Source of the DNA: Candidatus Gastranaerophilales bacterium
GTDB lineage: Bacteria > Cyanobacteriota > Vampirovibrionia > Gastranaerophilales > JAQUYY01
DNA: 13,690 nt
Assembly (NCBI GenBank): GCA_028691575.1
Contig: JAQUYY010000024.1
Coordinates: forward strand, 1-13,690
Direction: 5' to 3'
In this document: in pieces, positions 1 to 5,906 of the stretch
How positions within the stretch are numbered: position 1 is the stretch's first letter
Layout of the letters: every line of letters begins with the position of its first letter
Position numbers and translations under genes: made by a program
Notes under the pieces: generated by a model
Seen by the model: the letters and a program-made list of their open reading frames with translations, nothing else
What the model was told of the DNA's origin: nothing
The model's database searches: none

Positions 1-1318
1 TAAAAAACCAGCCGCAACTTGTATACATTAACATTGCCTGTCTTTGAATTTCAAGAAGTTTTATAACTTCAATGCGCTCATCTTTTGATAAGTGTTGTTT
101 TTCTTCTTTTTGACAAAATTGTTTTATGGAAAAACTGTTTCGGTCTAAAACTACGTCAATATAGTTGTTTCTTGCTTCCCATGGGTCTTTTAAATATTTT
201 AATGCGTTTTCTTCATATATTTCGGTTAACTCATCCCTAAGCCAATCAAGAGCTTCTCTTAAAGGCTTTCTCCATTTTTGATTCCAACCCGGACGCCCTC
301 CTGTTTCGCAACCGCAATCTTCCATCCATCTTCCAACGCCATGCATACAGCTCCAGGATGAAACTTTTTTAATTTCAACTTCATAAACAGGTGGTTCTTT
401 TTCTAAATATTCACCGTAATTGGTTAATTCAAAATTAGCTTCTTTTGATTTTTGTTTTAAGATGTAAGAAAGTGCCATATCTCCAAATTTTGTGTGGTGT
501 CCGTAACTTTCACCATCTGTTGCGATATGTATAAGCTGATCATAACTTCTAGCACTTGAAACACCGTCTAACAGCCGTTTAACGAATTTTTCGCCATCTT
601 TTAATAAATTGTCAAAAGCAACTGCTTTAGAAATAGCTCCATCATAGAAAAGCAAATCAATATAACGCTCAGAACCGTCTTTAAGAAAATAACGGTAAGC
701 TCTTGCAGGATCTATATTTCCCCAACTTACGTCTTTCCAGTTTTCATCACCGATAAGTCGTATTCTTTGAGCCTGATATGGTGATAAAATAGTGAATTTT
801 ATATCACAATCAATCATAACTTTTAAAGTATCCTCATCAACAGCCGTTTCTGCAAGCCACATTCCTTCCGGAACACGACCAAAACGGTATTGAAAATCCT
901 TAATCCCCCATTTGACCTGAGTATATTTGTCTTTTTCATTTGCAAGGGGCATTATTATATGATTGTAACTTTGTGCAATGGCATTTCCATGCCCGTTATG
1001 AGTTTCCATACTTATTCTATCGGCTTTAATTATTTTTTCATAAGTTTCGGGATCAAATTTTTCAAGCCAGGAAAGCAATGTAGGTCCCATATTAAAACTC
1101 ATTAAAGAATAATTATTAACAATATCAATAATTCGGTTTTTATAATCAACAATTCTCGAAGCTGAGTTAGGAGAATAACATTCACTGCTTATACGCTCAT
1201 TCCAATCATGAAAAGGCAATGCGCTGTCTTGTAATTCAATGCTTTCTAACCACGGATTTTCTCTTGGCGGTTGATAAAAATGCCCGTGAATCGTCAAATA
1301 TTTCTTTTTATTTGTCAT
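1..1318 (-). CDS. Glycoside hydrolase family 57 protein with DUF3536-type C-terminal region (3' end missing)
   Basis: The window holds 439 codons from the ATG; the reading frame is still open at the left edge, so the C-terminus is missing. A GGAGA Shine-Dalgarno sequence lies about 8-10 bases upstream of the ATG. GH57 enzymes are retaining alpha-glucan hydrolases, branching enzymes or glucanotransferases. The conserved blocks are visible in order: HGHFYQPP (about residues 11-18), ETHNGHGN (about 101-108), EGMWLAE, whose last Glu (E157) fits the catalytic nucleophile, LLFYDG with D226 as candidate acid/base, and HIATDGESYGHH with D268 and E270. Beyond these, WSCMHGVGRW and MYTSCGWFF are typical of the DUF3536 region that follows the catalytic domain in a subgroup of this family. 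It lies 106 bases behind the treT-like gene on the same strand, which suggests cotranscription and a role in glycogen, maltodextrin or trehalose metabolism. The exact substrate cannot be read from the sequence. The absence of a signal peptide suggests a cytoplasmic protein. Confidence 0.9.
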   Translation of the reverse strand, partial: MTNKKKYLTIHGHFYQPPRENPWLESIELQDSALPFHDWNERISSECYSPNSASRIVDYKNRIIDIVNNYSLMSFNMGPTLLSWLEKFDPETYEKIIKADRISMETHNGHGNAIAQSYNHIIMPLANEKDKYTQVKWGIKDFQYRFGRVPEGMWLAETAVDEDTLKVMIDCDIKFTILSPYQAQRIRLIGDENWKDVSWGNIDPARAYRYFLKDGSERYIDLLFYDGAISKAVAFDNLLKDGEKFVKRLLDGVSSARSYDQLIHIATDGESYGHHTKFGDMALSYILKQKSKEANFELTNYGEYLEKEPPVYEVEIKKVSSWSCMHGVGRWMEDCGCETGGRPGWNQKWRKPLREALDWLRDELTEIYEENALKYLKDPWEARNNYIDVVLDRNSFSIKQFCQKEEKQHLSKDERIEVIKLLEIQRQAMLMYTSCGWFF

Positions 1319-1424
1319 AATTGTCTTTTCTCCAAACTATTCTTATTATGCTCCCGACTTACGTATACCGTTTTGTAAATTTATTTTATGCCCGGCTTAT
1401 TTTTTGCAATCGGTATTAATTATA

Positions 1425-2690
1425 CTACTGACTCAATTTATTGAACAGCTTTAAATGATCTTCAATTTCTCTTATGCACAAGAATTGTTCTCTTACAATT
1501 TCTCTTCCGGCTTCGCCCATTTTTTTGGCTTCAGCAGGATGTTGAAGCAGATATGTGGTTTTTTCGGTTGCTTCTTGAATATTATTAACCAAAAATCCGT
1601 TTTCCCCGTCTTTTATTTGAATTTTAATTCCCCCTACATTTCCGCCTATTACAGGTGTTCCTTTCCATAGAGCTTCTGAAACGGTTAATCCAAAACCTTC
1701 TTTTAAGGATTTTTGCAATATTACATCTGATGCATATTGAAATGCTTTAACCCCAATATCACCGACATTATGGAAATTTGTATAAATGTTTAAATCATAA
1801 TCTTCACCGGCTTTTCTAAGCACTTTATCATAAATACTCCAACCCTCAGGATCATCATTTGCCATTCCGCCAATCAGCGCCAGTTGAAGTCCGCTTATAT
1901 TGTTTTTCATTTGATTAGATTTTATGTTTCTATAAACATCAATAACCCCAAGAGGATCTTTCCATGGGTCAAATCTTGAAACTTGACACATTAAGGGTCT
2001 ATCAGGATCTACATTAAAGTTTCTCATCAAATTATTGACTTCAGTTTCTGCCATATAGCTGTTTTTAGGGCTTAGCGGATCAATAGAAGGAGGAATAAAA
2101 GTTAAATTATTTAATTTAGCACCTTCTTTTACAAATTCTTCCAAAGTAAAAATAACGGCATCATAATTTTGCATATAAGGATATAAAAAATTCCATGTAT
2201 CTTCATTTGGTGTTGAAGTATCAATATGACAGCGCCAAATCCATTTTCCCGTAGGTGCAGTCATATAATTTATCATTGCTAATGGTTGAGGATCATGAAT
2301 TACTACAAAATCATAATTTTCAACTAAACTTTTGGCGTTTGCTTCTACTGTTTCTAAATAAATTTGTTTTTGCTCATCGGTAGCTTTTTTTAGATCACCT
2401 TGCATTGTGTTGTGAAAAAGTTTTGTTACATCATAAAATTCCGGTGGCGCAGTGAGTACATTCCAATCTACTTGCAATCCCAAGTCTTGCATAATGGCTA
2501 TTTGGGTTTTTAAAAGTTCTGCAACTCCACCGCCATAGGCTGTTGCATTAATATTTAGAACTTTTTTGCCCCGTAACGGTTTTGCAATTTCTTTTAAACG
2601 GTTAATTCTTTCTTCGCCGACAACAGGTATATATTCATCAACGCTTTTTGGTAATATTCTAAATTCTTGGAGTTTTCCCATTTGTGACAT
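1425..2690 (-). CDS. treT: Trehalose synthase, TreT-like glycosyltransferase (GT4 family)
   Basis: This 421-residue protein has the length and motif order of TreT, the trehalose glycosyltransferring synthase that makes trehalose reversibly from NDP-glucose and glucose. Visible blocks are INATAYGGGVAE (47-58, N-terminal nucleotide-fold glycine loop), IHDPQP (131-136), WIWRCHID (150-157), PPSIDPLSPKN (200-210), SRFDPWKDP (238-246), DDPEGW (279-284), and EGFGLTVSEALWKGTPV (331-347), which contains the E-x7-E motif (E331, E339) of GT4 retaining transferases. The start is supported by a perfect AGGAGG at 2699-2704, eight bases before the ATG; a second ATG at codon 4 is too far from it. No signal peptide or TM segment is seen, so it should be cytosolic. 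It sits just upstream of the GH57 gene on the same strand. A related trehalose phosphorylase or other GT4 activity is possible, but the match to TreT is strong along the whole length. Confidence 0.85.
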   Translation of the reverse strand: MSQMGKLQEFRILPKSVDEYIPVVGEERINRLKEIAKPLRGKKVLNINATAYGGGVAELLKTQIAIMQDLGLQVDWNVLTAPPEFYDVTKLFHNTMQGDLKKATDEQKQIYLETVEANAKSLVENYDFVVIHDPQPLAMINYMTAPTGKWIWRCHIDTSTPNEDTWNFLYPYMQNYDAVIFTLEEFVKEGAKLNNLTFIPPSIDPLSPKNSYMAETEVNNLMRNFNVDPDRPLMCQVSRFDPWKDPLGVIDVYRNIKSNQMKNNISGLQLALIGGMANDDPEGWSIYDKVLRKAGEDYDLNIYTNFHNVGDIGVKAFQYASDVILQKSLKEGFGLTVSEALWKGTPVIGGNVGGIKIQIKDGENGFLVNNIQEATEKTTYLLQHPAEAKKMGEAGREIVREQFLCIREIEDHLKLFNKLSQ

Positions 2691-2769
2691 ATTTACACCC
2701 TCCTTTTAAACGTATAATCTATATGATATAACATTTTGAAGTTTTTTAAATACTGCAAAAACGTTATTT

Positions 2770-3657
2770 TTATATAAGCAATTGAGGTATTGACAAGTTA
2801 TCAAGTACTTTTTCGGTAGCAAATGCTTTGTTTAAAGTATAAAAATGAATTCCTTTTACCTGATTATTAATTAATTCTTCGCATTGCTCTATTGCATAAT
2901 TTATGCCTATTTCTTGAGTTGCCGTTTTATCATCCTTATATTTTTCAAGCTTATTTTTAAATTTATCAGGAACTTTTGTTCCTGATAATTCTATCATTCG
3001 CTCAATTTGAGCATAGCTTGTAATCGGCAAAATACCGGGGATTATTGGAATATTTACCCCTGTTTTTTGGGTTTTTTCAATAAAATTAAAAAACACATCA
3101 TTATTATAAAAAACTTGAGTAATAACAACATCACCGCCAAGATCAATTTTGCGTTTTAAATTCATTATGTCTTTTTCTAAATTTTCGCATTCAGGATGAC
3201 ATTCAGGATATCCCGCAACGGCAATTGATAGGTCTGTATTTTTTTTGATAAACTCCACCAATTCATTCGCATAACCAAATCCTCCGGAGGGCTTTATAAA
3301 TTTTGTTTCTCCTTTTGGCGGATCTCCTCTTAGAGCCAAAATATTTCTGATGCCGTTATTTTCTAAATATTTAATTTGGGTTAATATATCTTCTTTTACA
3401 GCCCCGACACAGGTAAAATGTGACACCACATTGATTTTTAGTTCGTTTTTTATTTTTAAACTGATGTTAAATGAGCGTTCATGTGTATTTCCACCTGCTC
3501 CGTATGTTACAGAAATAAATGCAGGATTAAATTTTGATAAAACGCTTAATTCATCAATCAGTAAATCTATTTTTTGATTTACATCATCACCTTTTGGTGG
3601 AAAAACCTCAAAGGAAATTATAAAATCTTTATTGTTGTATATTTGGGTTAATTTCAT
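2770..3657 (-). CDS. metF: Methylenetetrahydrofolate reductase
   Basis: MetF reduces 5,10-methylenetetrahydrofolate to 5-methyltetrahydrofolate using FAD and NAD(P)H, and so supplies the methyl group for methionine synthesis. The 295-residue length is normal for bacterial MetF. Hallmarks in order are SFEVFPPKG (15-23), where E17 corresponds to the catalytic Glu28 of the E. coli enzyme, FISVTYGAGG (47-56), HFTCVGA (80-86), LALRGDPP (107-114, flavin and folate contacts; D112 equals E. coli Asp120), AGYPECHPE (148-156), VITQVFYN (178-185), IPGILPI (206-212) and GIHFYTLN (269-276). No frameshift or missing key residue is seen. The ATG has no clear Shine-Dalgarno sequence, but the start agrees with the usual N-terminus of the family and lies close behind a candidate promoter, so the leader is short. 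The treT-like gene starts 79 bases downstream. They may be cotranscribed, although the functions are unrelated. Confidence 0.96.
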   Translation of the reverse strand: MKLTQIYNNKDFIISFEVFPPKGDDVNQKIDLLIDELSVLSKFNPAFISVTYGAGGNTHERSFNISLKIKNELKINVVSHFTCVGAVKEDILTQIKYLENNGIRNILALRGDPPKGETKFIKPSGGFGYANELVEFIKKNTDLSIAVAGYPECHPECENLEKDIMNLKRKIDLGGDVVITQVFYNNDVFFNFIEKTQKTGVNIPIIPGILPITSYAQIERMIELSGTKVPDKFKNKLEKYKDDKTATQEIGINYAIEQCEELINNQVKGIHFYTLNKAFATEKVLDNLSIPQLLI

Positions 3658-3680
3658 AAAATAATCAATTTTAAAAATGC

Positions 3681-3709
3681 TATATAACTTTTATAACATA
3701 TTATCACAA
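3681..3709 (-). promoter_or_regulatory. Candidate sigma-70 promoter for metF
   Basis: On the minus strand TTGTGA (3704-3709) and TATATA (3681-3686) are separated by 17 bases. Transcription would start about 17 bases before the metF ATG, which fits the lack of a clear Shine-Dalgarno sequence. In DNA this AT-rich a match of this quality can arise by chance. An overlapping alternative is TTGCCC with TTATAA. Confidence 0.4.
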
Positions 3710-3755
3710 TTAGGGCAAATATATTGAGTTAGCTTAACTTAACTATATTTTATCA

Positions 3756-3770
3756 GTGCGCATGACGCAC
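3756..3770. repeat. Small GC-rich hairpin upstream of metF
   Basis: GTGCG (3756-3760) and CGCAC (3766-3770) form a perfect five-base-pair stem with loop CATGA, standing out as GC-rich in an AT-rich stretch. There is no T-run on either strand, so it is not a standard intrinsic terminator. It lies outside the 651-base element that follows. The rest of 3710-3809 shows nothing recognisable apart from a short TTAAC/GTTA-rich stretch. Confidence 0.5.
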
Positions 3771-3880
3771 CTTATCAACTTAGTAATATTTTGGATTATA
3801 AGGGGTCTAATAATAAATATTATGTAAAATAAAAGATTTATAACAAACTCAATAAAAAATGAAAAAATTTCTAATTTAAT

Positions 3881-3912
3881 CAAGGCGAAGCCTTGCAAAA
3901 CGCCTTTGGCGT
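3881..3912. repeat. Pair of adjacent short hairpins
   Basis: CAAGGC-GAA-GCCTTG (3881-3895) and ACGCC-TTT-GGCGT (3900-3912) are two perfect stem-loops separated by four bases. They sit at the centre of a larger imperfect palindrome, whose arms are the TTTCTAA-type sequences near 3868-3874 and their inverted counterpart near 3940-3948. Closely spaced GC-rich hairpins like these are typical of dispersed intergenic repeats and of structured RNA. No function can be assigned. Confidence 0.6.
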
Positions 3913-3987
3913 AGTAGATTGATTACGGATATTTAATTTTAGAAATATAATTTTTTGATGTTTGAGCGAAGCCGAGCTGAGGCTAAT

Positions 3988-4026
3988 AAAAACATTTTGA
4001 GCGGAATATCCGATAAAAATGTTTTT
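3988..4026. repeat. Long two-level hairpin
   Basis: AAAAACATTTT (3988-3998) pairs perfectly with AAAATGTTTTT (4016-4026). Inside the loop CGGA (4002-4005) pairs with TCCG (4009-4012). The following plus-strand bases are TGTG, so there is only a weak T-run. An A-tract stem with a T-rich right arm could still act as a bidirectional terminator, but nothing upstream on the plus strand needs one. Confidence 0.6.
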
Positions 4027-4127
4027 TGTGCCGTTAATCGCGAGGCTTTAAGACGGCGAAGCGAGTTTCAAAAAATTTGTTCTAAAATTGTAATAGCCGT
4101 TTTGGTAGCGAGGGTTTTCTTTCTTTG

Positions 4128-4174
4128 ATTCGTTTCTTTCTTTTACCGTCGCAATATAAAAGAAAGAAATGAAT
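4128..4174. repeat. Perfect 13-base-pair pyrimidine/purine hairpin
   Basis: TTTCTTTCTTTTA (4133-4145) is exactly complementary to 4157-4169, with an 11-base loop. Allowing one mismatch, the stem grows to 18 pairs (4128-4174). All pyrimidines are in one arm and all purines in the other (apart from the last A/T pair), and a related second hairpin lies about 70 bases downstream. Confidence 0.7.
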
Positions 4175-4243
4175 AGAATAAACCAAGCCTACAAAGAATT
4201 ACAAGGATTTTAGACTTTTTTGTATGTTTGAATTTTCTTACCA

Positions 4244-4280
4244 TTTCTTTCTTCTTTTTTGCGAGAAAAGAAGAAAGAAA
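4244..4280. repeat. Perfect 15-base-pair pyrimidine/purine hairpin
   Basis: The arm at 4244-4258 (TTTCTTTCTTCTTTT) is exactly complementary to 4266-4280, with the seven-base loop TTGCGAG. Composition and arm sequence resemble the hairpin at 4128-4174, and further AAAGAAAGAAG copies follow at about 4289-4300. The pair look like products of local duplication. The remaining bases up to 4440 show no gene or other motif. Confidence 0.7.
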
Positions 4281-4470
4281 CCGTAACGAAAGAAAGAAGA
4301 AACACGCAACTCTCTATCGTAGTTAAATTATAGCTTTTATCCACGCTGGCTCTACTATTGCCAAAGGCTCTAACGGCGAAAATTTGATGTATTAAGAAAT
4401 AGAGATATGATTTTGCTTATTTTTGCTAGAATAAAGGTTTTTTTACATAATATTTATTATGGGACTTTTG

Positions 4471-5142
4471 CTATTCATACAAATACTTTGCAGCACAGCC
4501 ATAGCCACTATTGGTTGTAGCAGTTGAGCCTTCTATGCAGGTTGTATCAGGATCAGTCACTCCTCTAGCCCCATATGGTATTAATGCATTTGATACTAAG
4601 CTAACCTTAAAAATATCTTTACCATAAGTGTTGGGTGCTTTAAAGCCGTTAACATCAACTGCAATAAGTCCACATCTGGTATAATCACCGCTAGTATACG
4701 AACAAGAAGAATCCTGAAAGGTTAATGCAATTAAGTTCCCATTGTTTAATATAAATCCAGCTCCAGAAACATTAGAATCAGTATTGCCATTTAAAAAGTT
4801 ATATTCGCCGTTAAGATGCCAACAGCCATCAACACTGGCACCACCTCCTGATCCGCCATATGATGCTATTGCAGAACATTTTTTTATAAAATTTAACTTT
4901 GAGGAATATGCATTGCCAATGTCTTCAGAATTTTGAAAAGCGCCTGCTAAAGTCCCGCCGTTATCTATAGCTATTAATTGAGTTACTTGAGCTAAATCCG
5001 AATAGGATTTTTTCCATGCTGCTTTTAGTTCAGCATCGTTTGTCGTGCCAAATAACATTGGCGTAACTATTGAGGCAATTATTCCGATTATTGCAATTAC
5101 TATTAATGTTTCAGCTAGGGTGAATCCTAATTTCTTTTTCAT
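4471..5142 (-). CDS. Type IV prepilin-like protein, second of a tandem pair
   Basis: This 223-residue protein begins with MKKKLG followed by FTLAETLIVIAIIGIIAS, the class III signal of type IV pilins and type II secretion pseudopilins. Prepilin peptidase should cut after Gly6 and methylate the new Phe1, and Glu5 of the mature protein is present. The hydrophobic helix (about 7-28) anchors it in the membrane or packs it in a filament core. The rest is a Gly/Ser/Asn-rich globular domain with six cysteines, all at positions shared with the upstream paralogue, so three disulfides are possible. A loop VDVNGFKAPNTYGKD resembles calcium-binding loops of pseudopilins, and the C-terminus CAAKYLYE is shared by both proteins. 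A Shine-Dalgarno sequence (AAAGGA) lies about nine bases before the ATG. It starts 18 bases behind the first prepilin-like gene, so the two are surely cotranscribed. Whether it is a major pilin, a minor pilin or a pseudopilin cannot be decided, since no assembly ATPase or peptidase lies in the window. Confidence 0.9.
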   Translation of the reverse strand: MKKKLGFTLAETLIVIAIIGIIASIVTPMLFGTTNDAELKAAWKKSYSDLAQVTQLIAIDNGGTLAGAFQNSEDIGNAYSSKLNFIKKCSAIASYGGSGGGASVDGCWHLNGEYNFLNGNTDSNVSGAGFILNNGNLIALTFQDSSCSYTSGDYTRCGLIAVDVNGFKAPNTYGKDIFKVSLVSNALIPYGARGVTDPDTTCIEGSTATTNSGYGCAAKYLYE

Positions 5143-5160
5143 ATTATTATTATTCCTTTA

Positions 5161-5853
5161 TTATTCATACAAATATTTAGCAGAACAGCCATAACCTGTA
5201 TTGTCTGCTGCTGTTGAGCCTTCTATACAGGTTGTTGACGGATCATAATATCCTCTTGCCCCGTATGGTATAAGAGCATTTGATGTTATACTTATTCCAA
5301 AAATATCCTTTCCTCGAGTATTTGGATCTTTGAATCCATTTATATCTATCCATATAAAACCACAATTTGTATAATCACCTACAATACTGCTGCAATCGGA
5401 TTTGTTTATTCCAAATCTTATTAAACTGCCATTGTTTAATATTAAACCAGGACTTGTGTAATTACTGTCAGTTGTTCCATTTAAAAAAGACCAATTACCT
5501 TCTGTATGCCAACAACTTTCTGCACTTACCCCGCTACCTGTCCCACCATAAGTTGAAACCCCAGAACAGTCTTTAATTATATTTAATTTTTCAGCAAAAG
5601 CATTTTTTAAATCTTCACTTCCTGCTAAATCGCCGGGGAATGCTCCTGCTAAGCTTCCGCCGTTATCTACAACTATTAATTGAGTAGCTTGTGATAAATC
5701 AGAATAAGCCTTTTTCCATGCGGCTTTTAGTTCGGCATCGCTTGTCGTGCCAAATAACATTGGCGTAACTATTGAGGCTATTATTCCGATTATTGCAATT
5801 ACTATCAATGTTTCGGCTAGGGTGAATCCCAAATTTTTTCTTATAGCTTTCAT
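5161..5853 (-). CDS. Type IV prepilin-like protein, first of a tandem pair
   Basis: This 230-residue paralogue of the gene behind it has the leader MKAIRKNLG, then FTLAETLIVIAIIGIIAS. Cleavage is expected after Gly9, giving a mature N-terminal Phe with Glu at +5. Residues after the hydrophobic helix repeat the same framework: ELKAAWKKAYSDLSQATQLI, then DNGGSLAGAF, six conserved cysteines, the loop IDINGFKDPNTRGKD, NALIPYGARG and the end CSAKYLYE. The middle region differs most from the paralogue, as expected for surface-exposed loops. An AGGAG lies seven bases upstream of the ATG. The gene starts 53 bases after the stop of the 1228-residue gene, and a short palindromic repeat lies in that gap. 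It may therefore be read from the upstream promoter or from its own. Its role is presumably as a subunit of an extracellular filament or of a type II secretion pseudopilus. Confidence 0.9.
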   Translation of the reverse strand: MKAIRKNLGFTLAETLIVIAIIGIIASIVTPMLFGTTSDAELKAAWKKAYSDLSQATQLIVVDNGGSLAGAFPGDLAGSEDLKNAFAEKLNIIKDCSGVSTYGGTGSGVSAESCWHTEGNWSFLNGTTDSNYTSPGLILNNGSLIRFGINKSDCSSIVGDYTNCGFIWIDINGFKDPNTRGKDIFGISITSNALIPYGARGYYDPSTTCIEGSTAADNTGYGCSAKYLYE

Positions 5854-5871
5854 TTATTGTCTCCTGTTTTG

Positions 5872-5896
5872 TCATCCCGAATTTATTTCAGCATGA
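5872..5896. repeat. Imperfect palindrome with TCATCCCGAA motif, resembling a dispersed intergenic repeat
   Basis: The 25 bases starting TCATCCCGAATTTATTTC and ending ATGA form an imperfect palindrome: TCAT pairs with ATGA, the inner GAA with TTC, and a single C-G pair lies between. Repeats starting GTCATCCCGAA are found scattered in intergenic DNA of many bacteria. It lies in the 53-base gap between the 1228-residue gene and the first prepilin-like gene, just upstream of the latter's Shine-Dalgarno sequence. There it could affect RNA processing or differential expression. Confidence 0.5.
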
Positions 5897-5906
5897 TATT
5901 TTATAT

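Larger units (their letters stand above)
3810..4460. mobile_element. 651-base non-coding element with perfect 20-base terminal inverted repeats (MITE-like)
   Basis: The sequence ATAATAAATATTATGTAAAA at 3810-3829 occurs again, exactly and inverted, at 4441-4460. Just outside both ends lies GTC followed by two non-matching bases, so the repeat may extend with mismatches. The interior has no convincing gene on either strand, but it holds several strong hairpins (listed separately). An imperfect palindrome spans about 3844-3966, with the two small hairpins at 3881-3912 at its centre. Terminal inverted repeats, absence of a transposase and location between two genes suggest a miniature inverted-repeat transposable element or the remnant of an insertion sequence. 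No target-site duplication is evident. The right end lies only 10 bases from the stop codon of the second prepilin-like gene. An alternative is that the two end sequences, each nearly self-palindromic, are copies of a small repeat unrelated to transposition. Confidence 0.55.

Noticed and set aside
3720..4440. CRISPR array, tRNA or small RNA gene in the long gene-free stretch
   Set aside because: The repeats are inverted rather than regularly spaced direct copies, and no cloverleaf with a TTCGA-type arm is seen. A structured RNA cannot be excluded but is not supported.
4441..4460. Palindromic CATAATA/TATTATG sequence just behind the second prepilin-like gene as an intrinsic terminator
   Set aside because: The stem is made almost entirely of A-T pairs and is followed by an A-run, not a T-run, in the transcript. 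It is better explained as the end repeat of the 651-base element.
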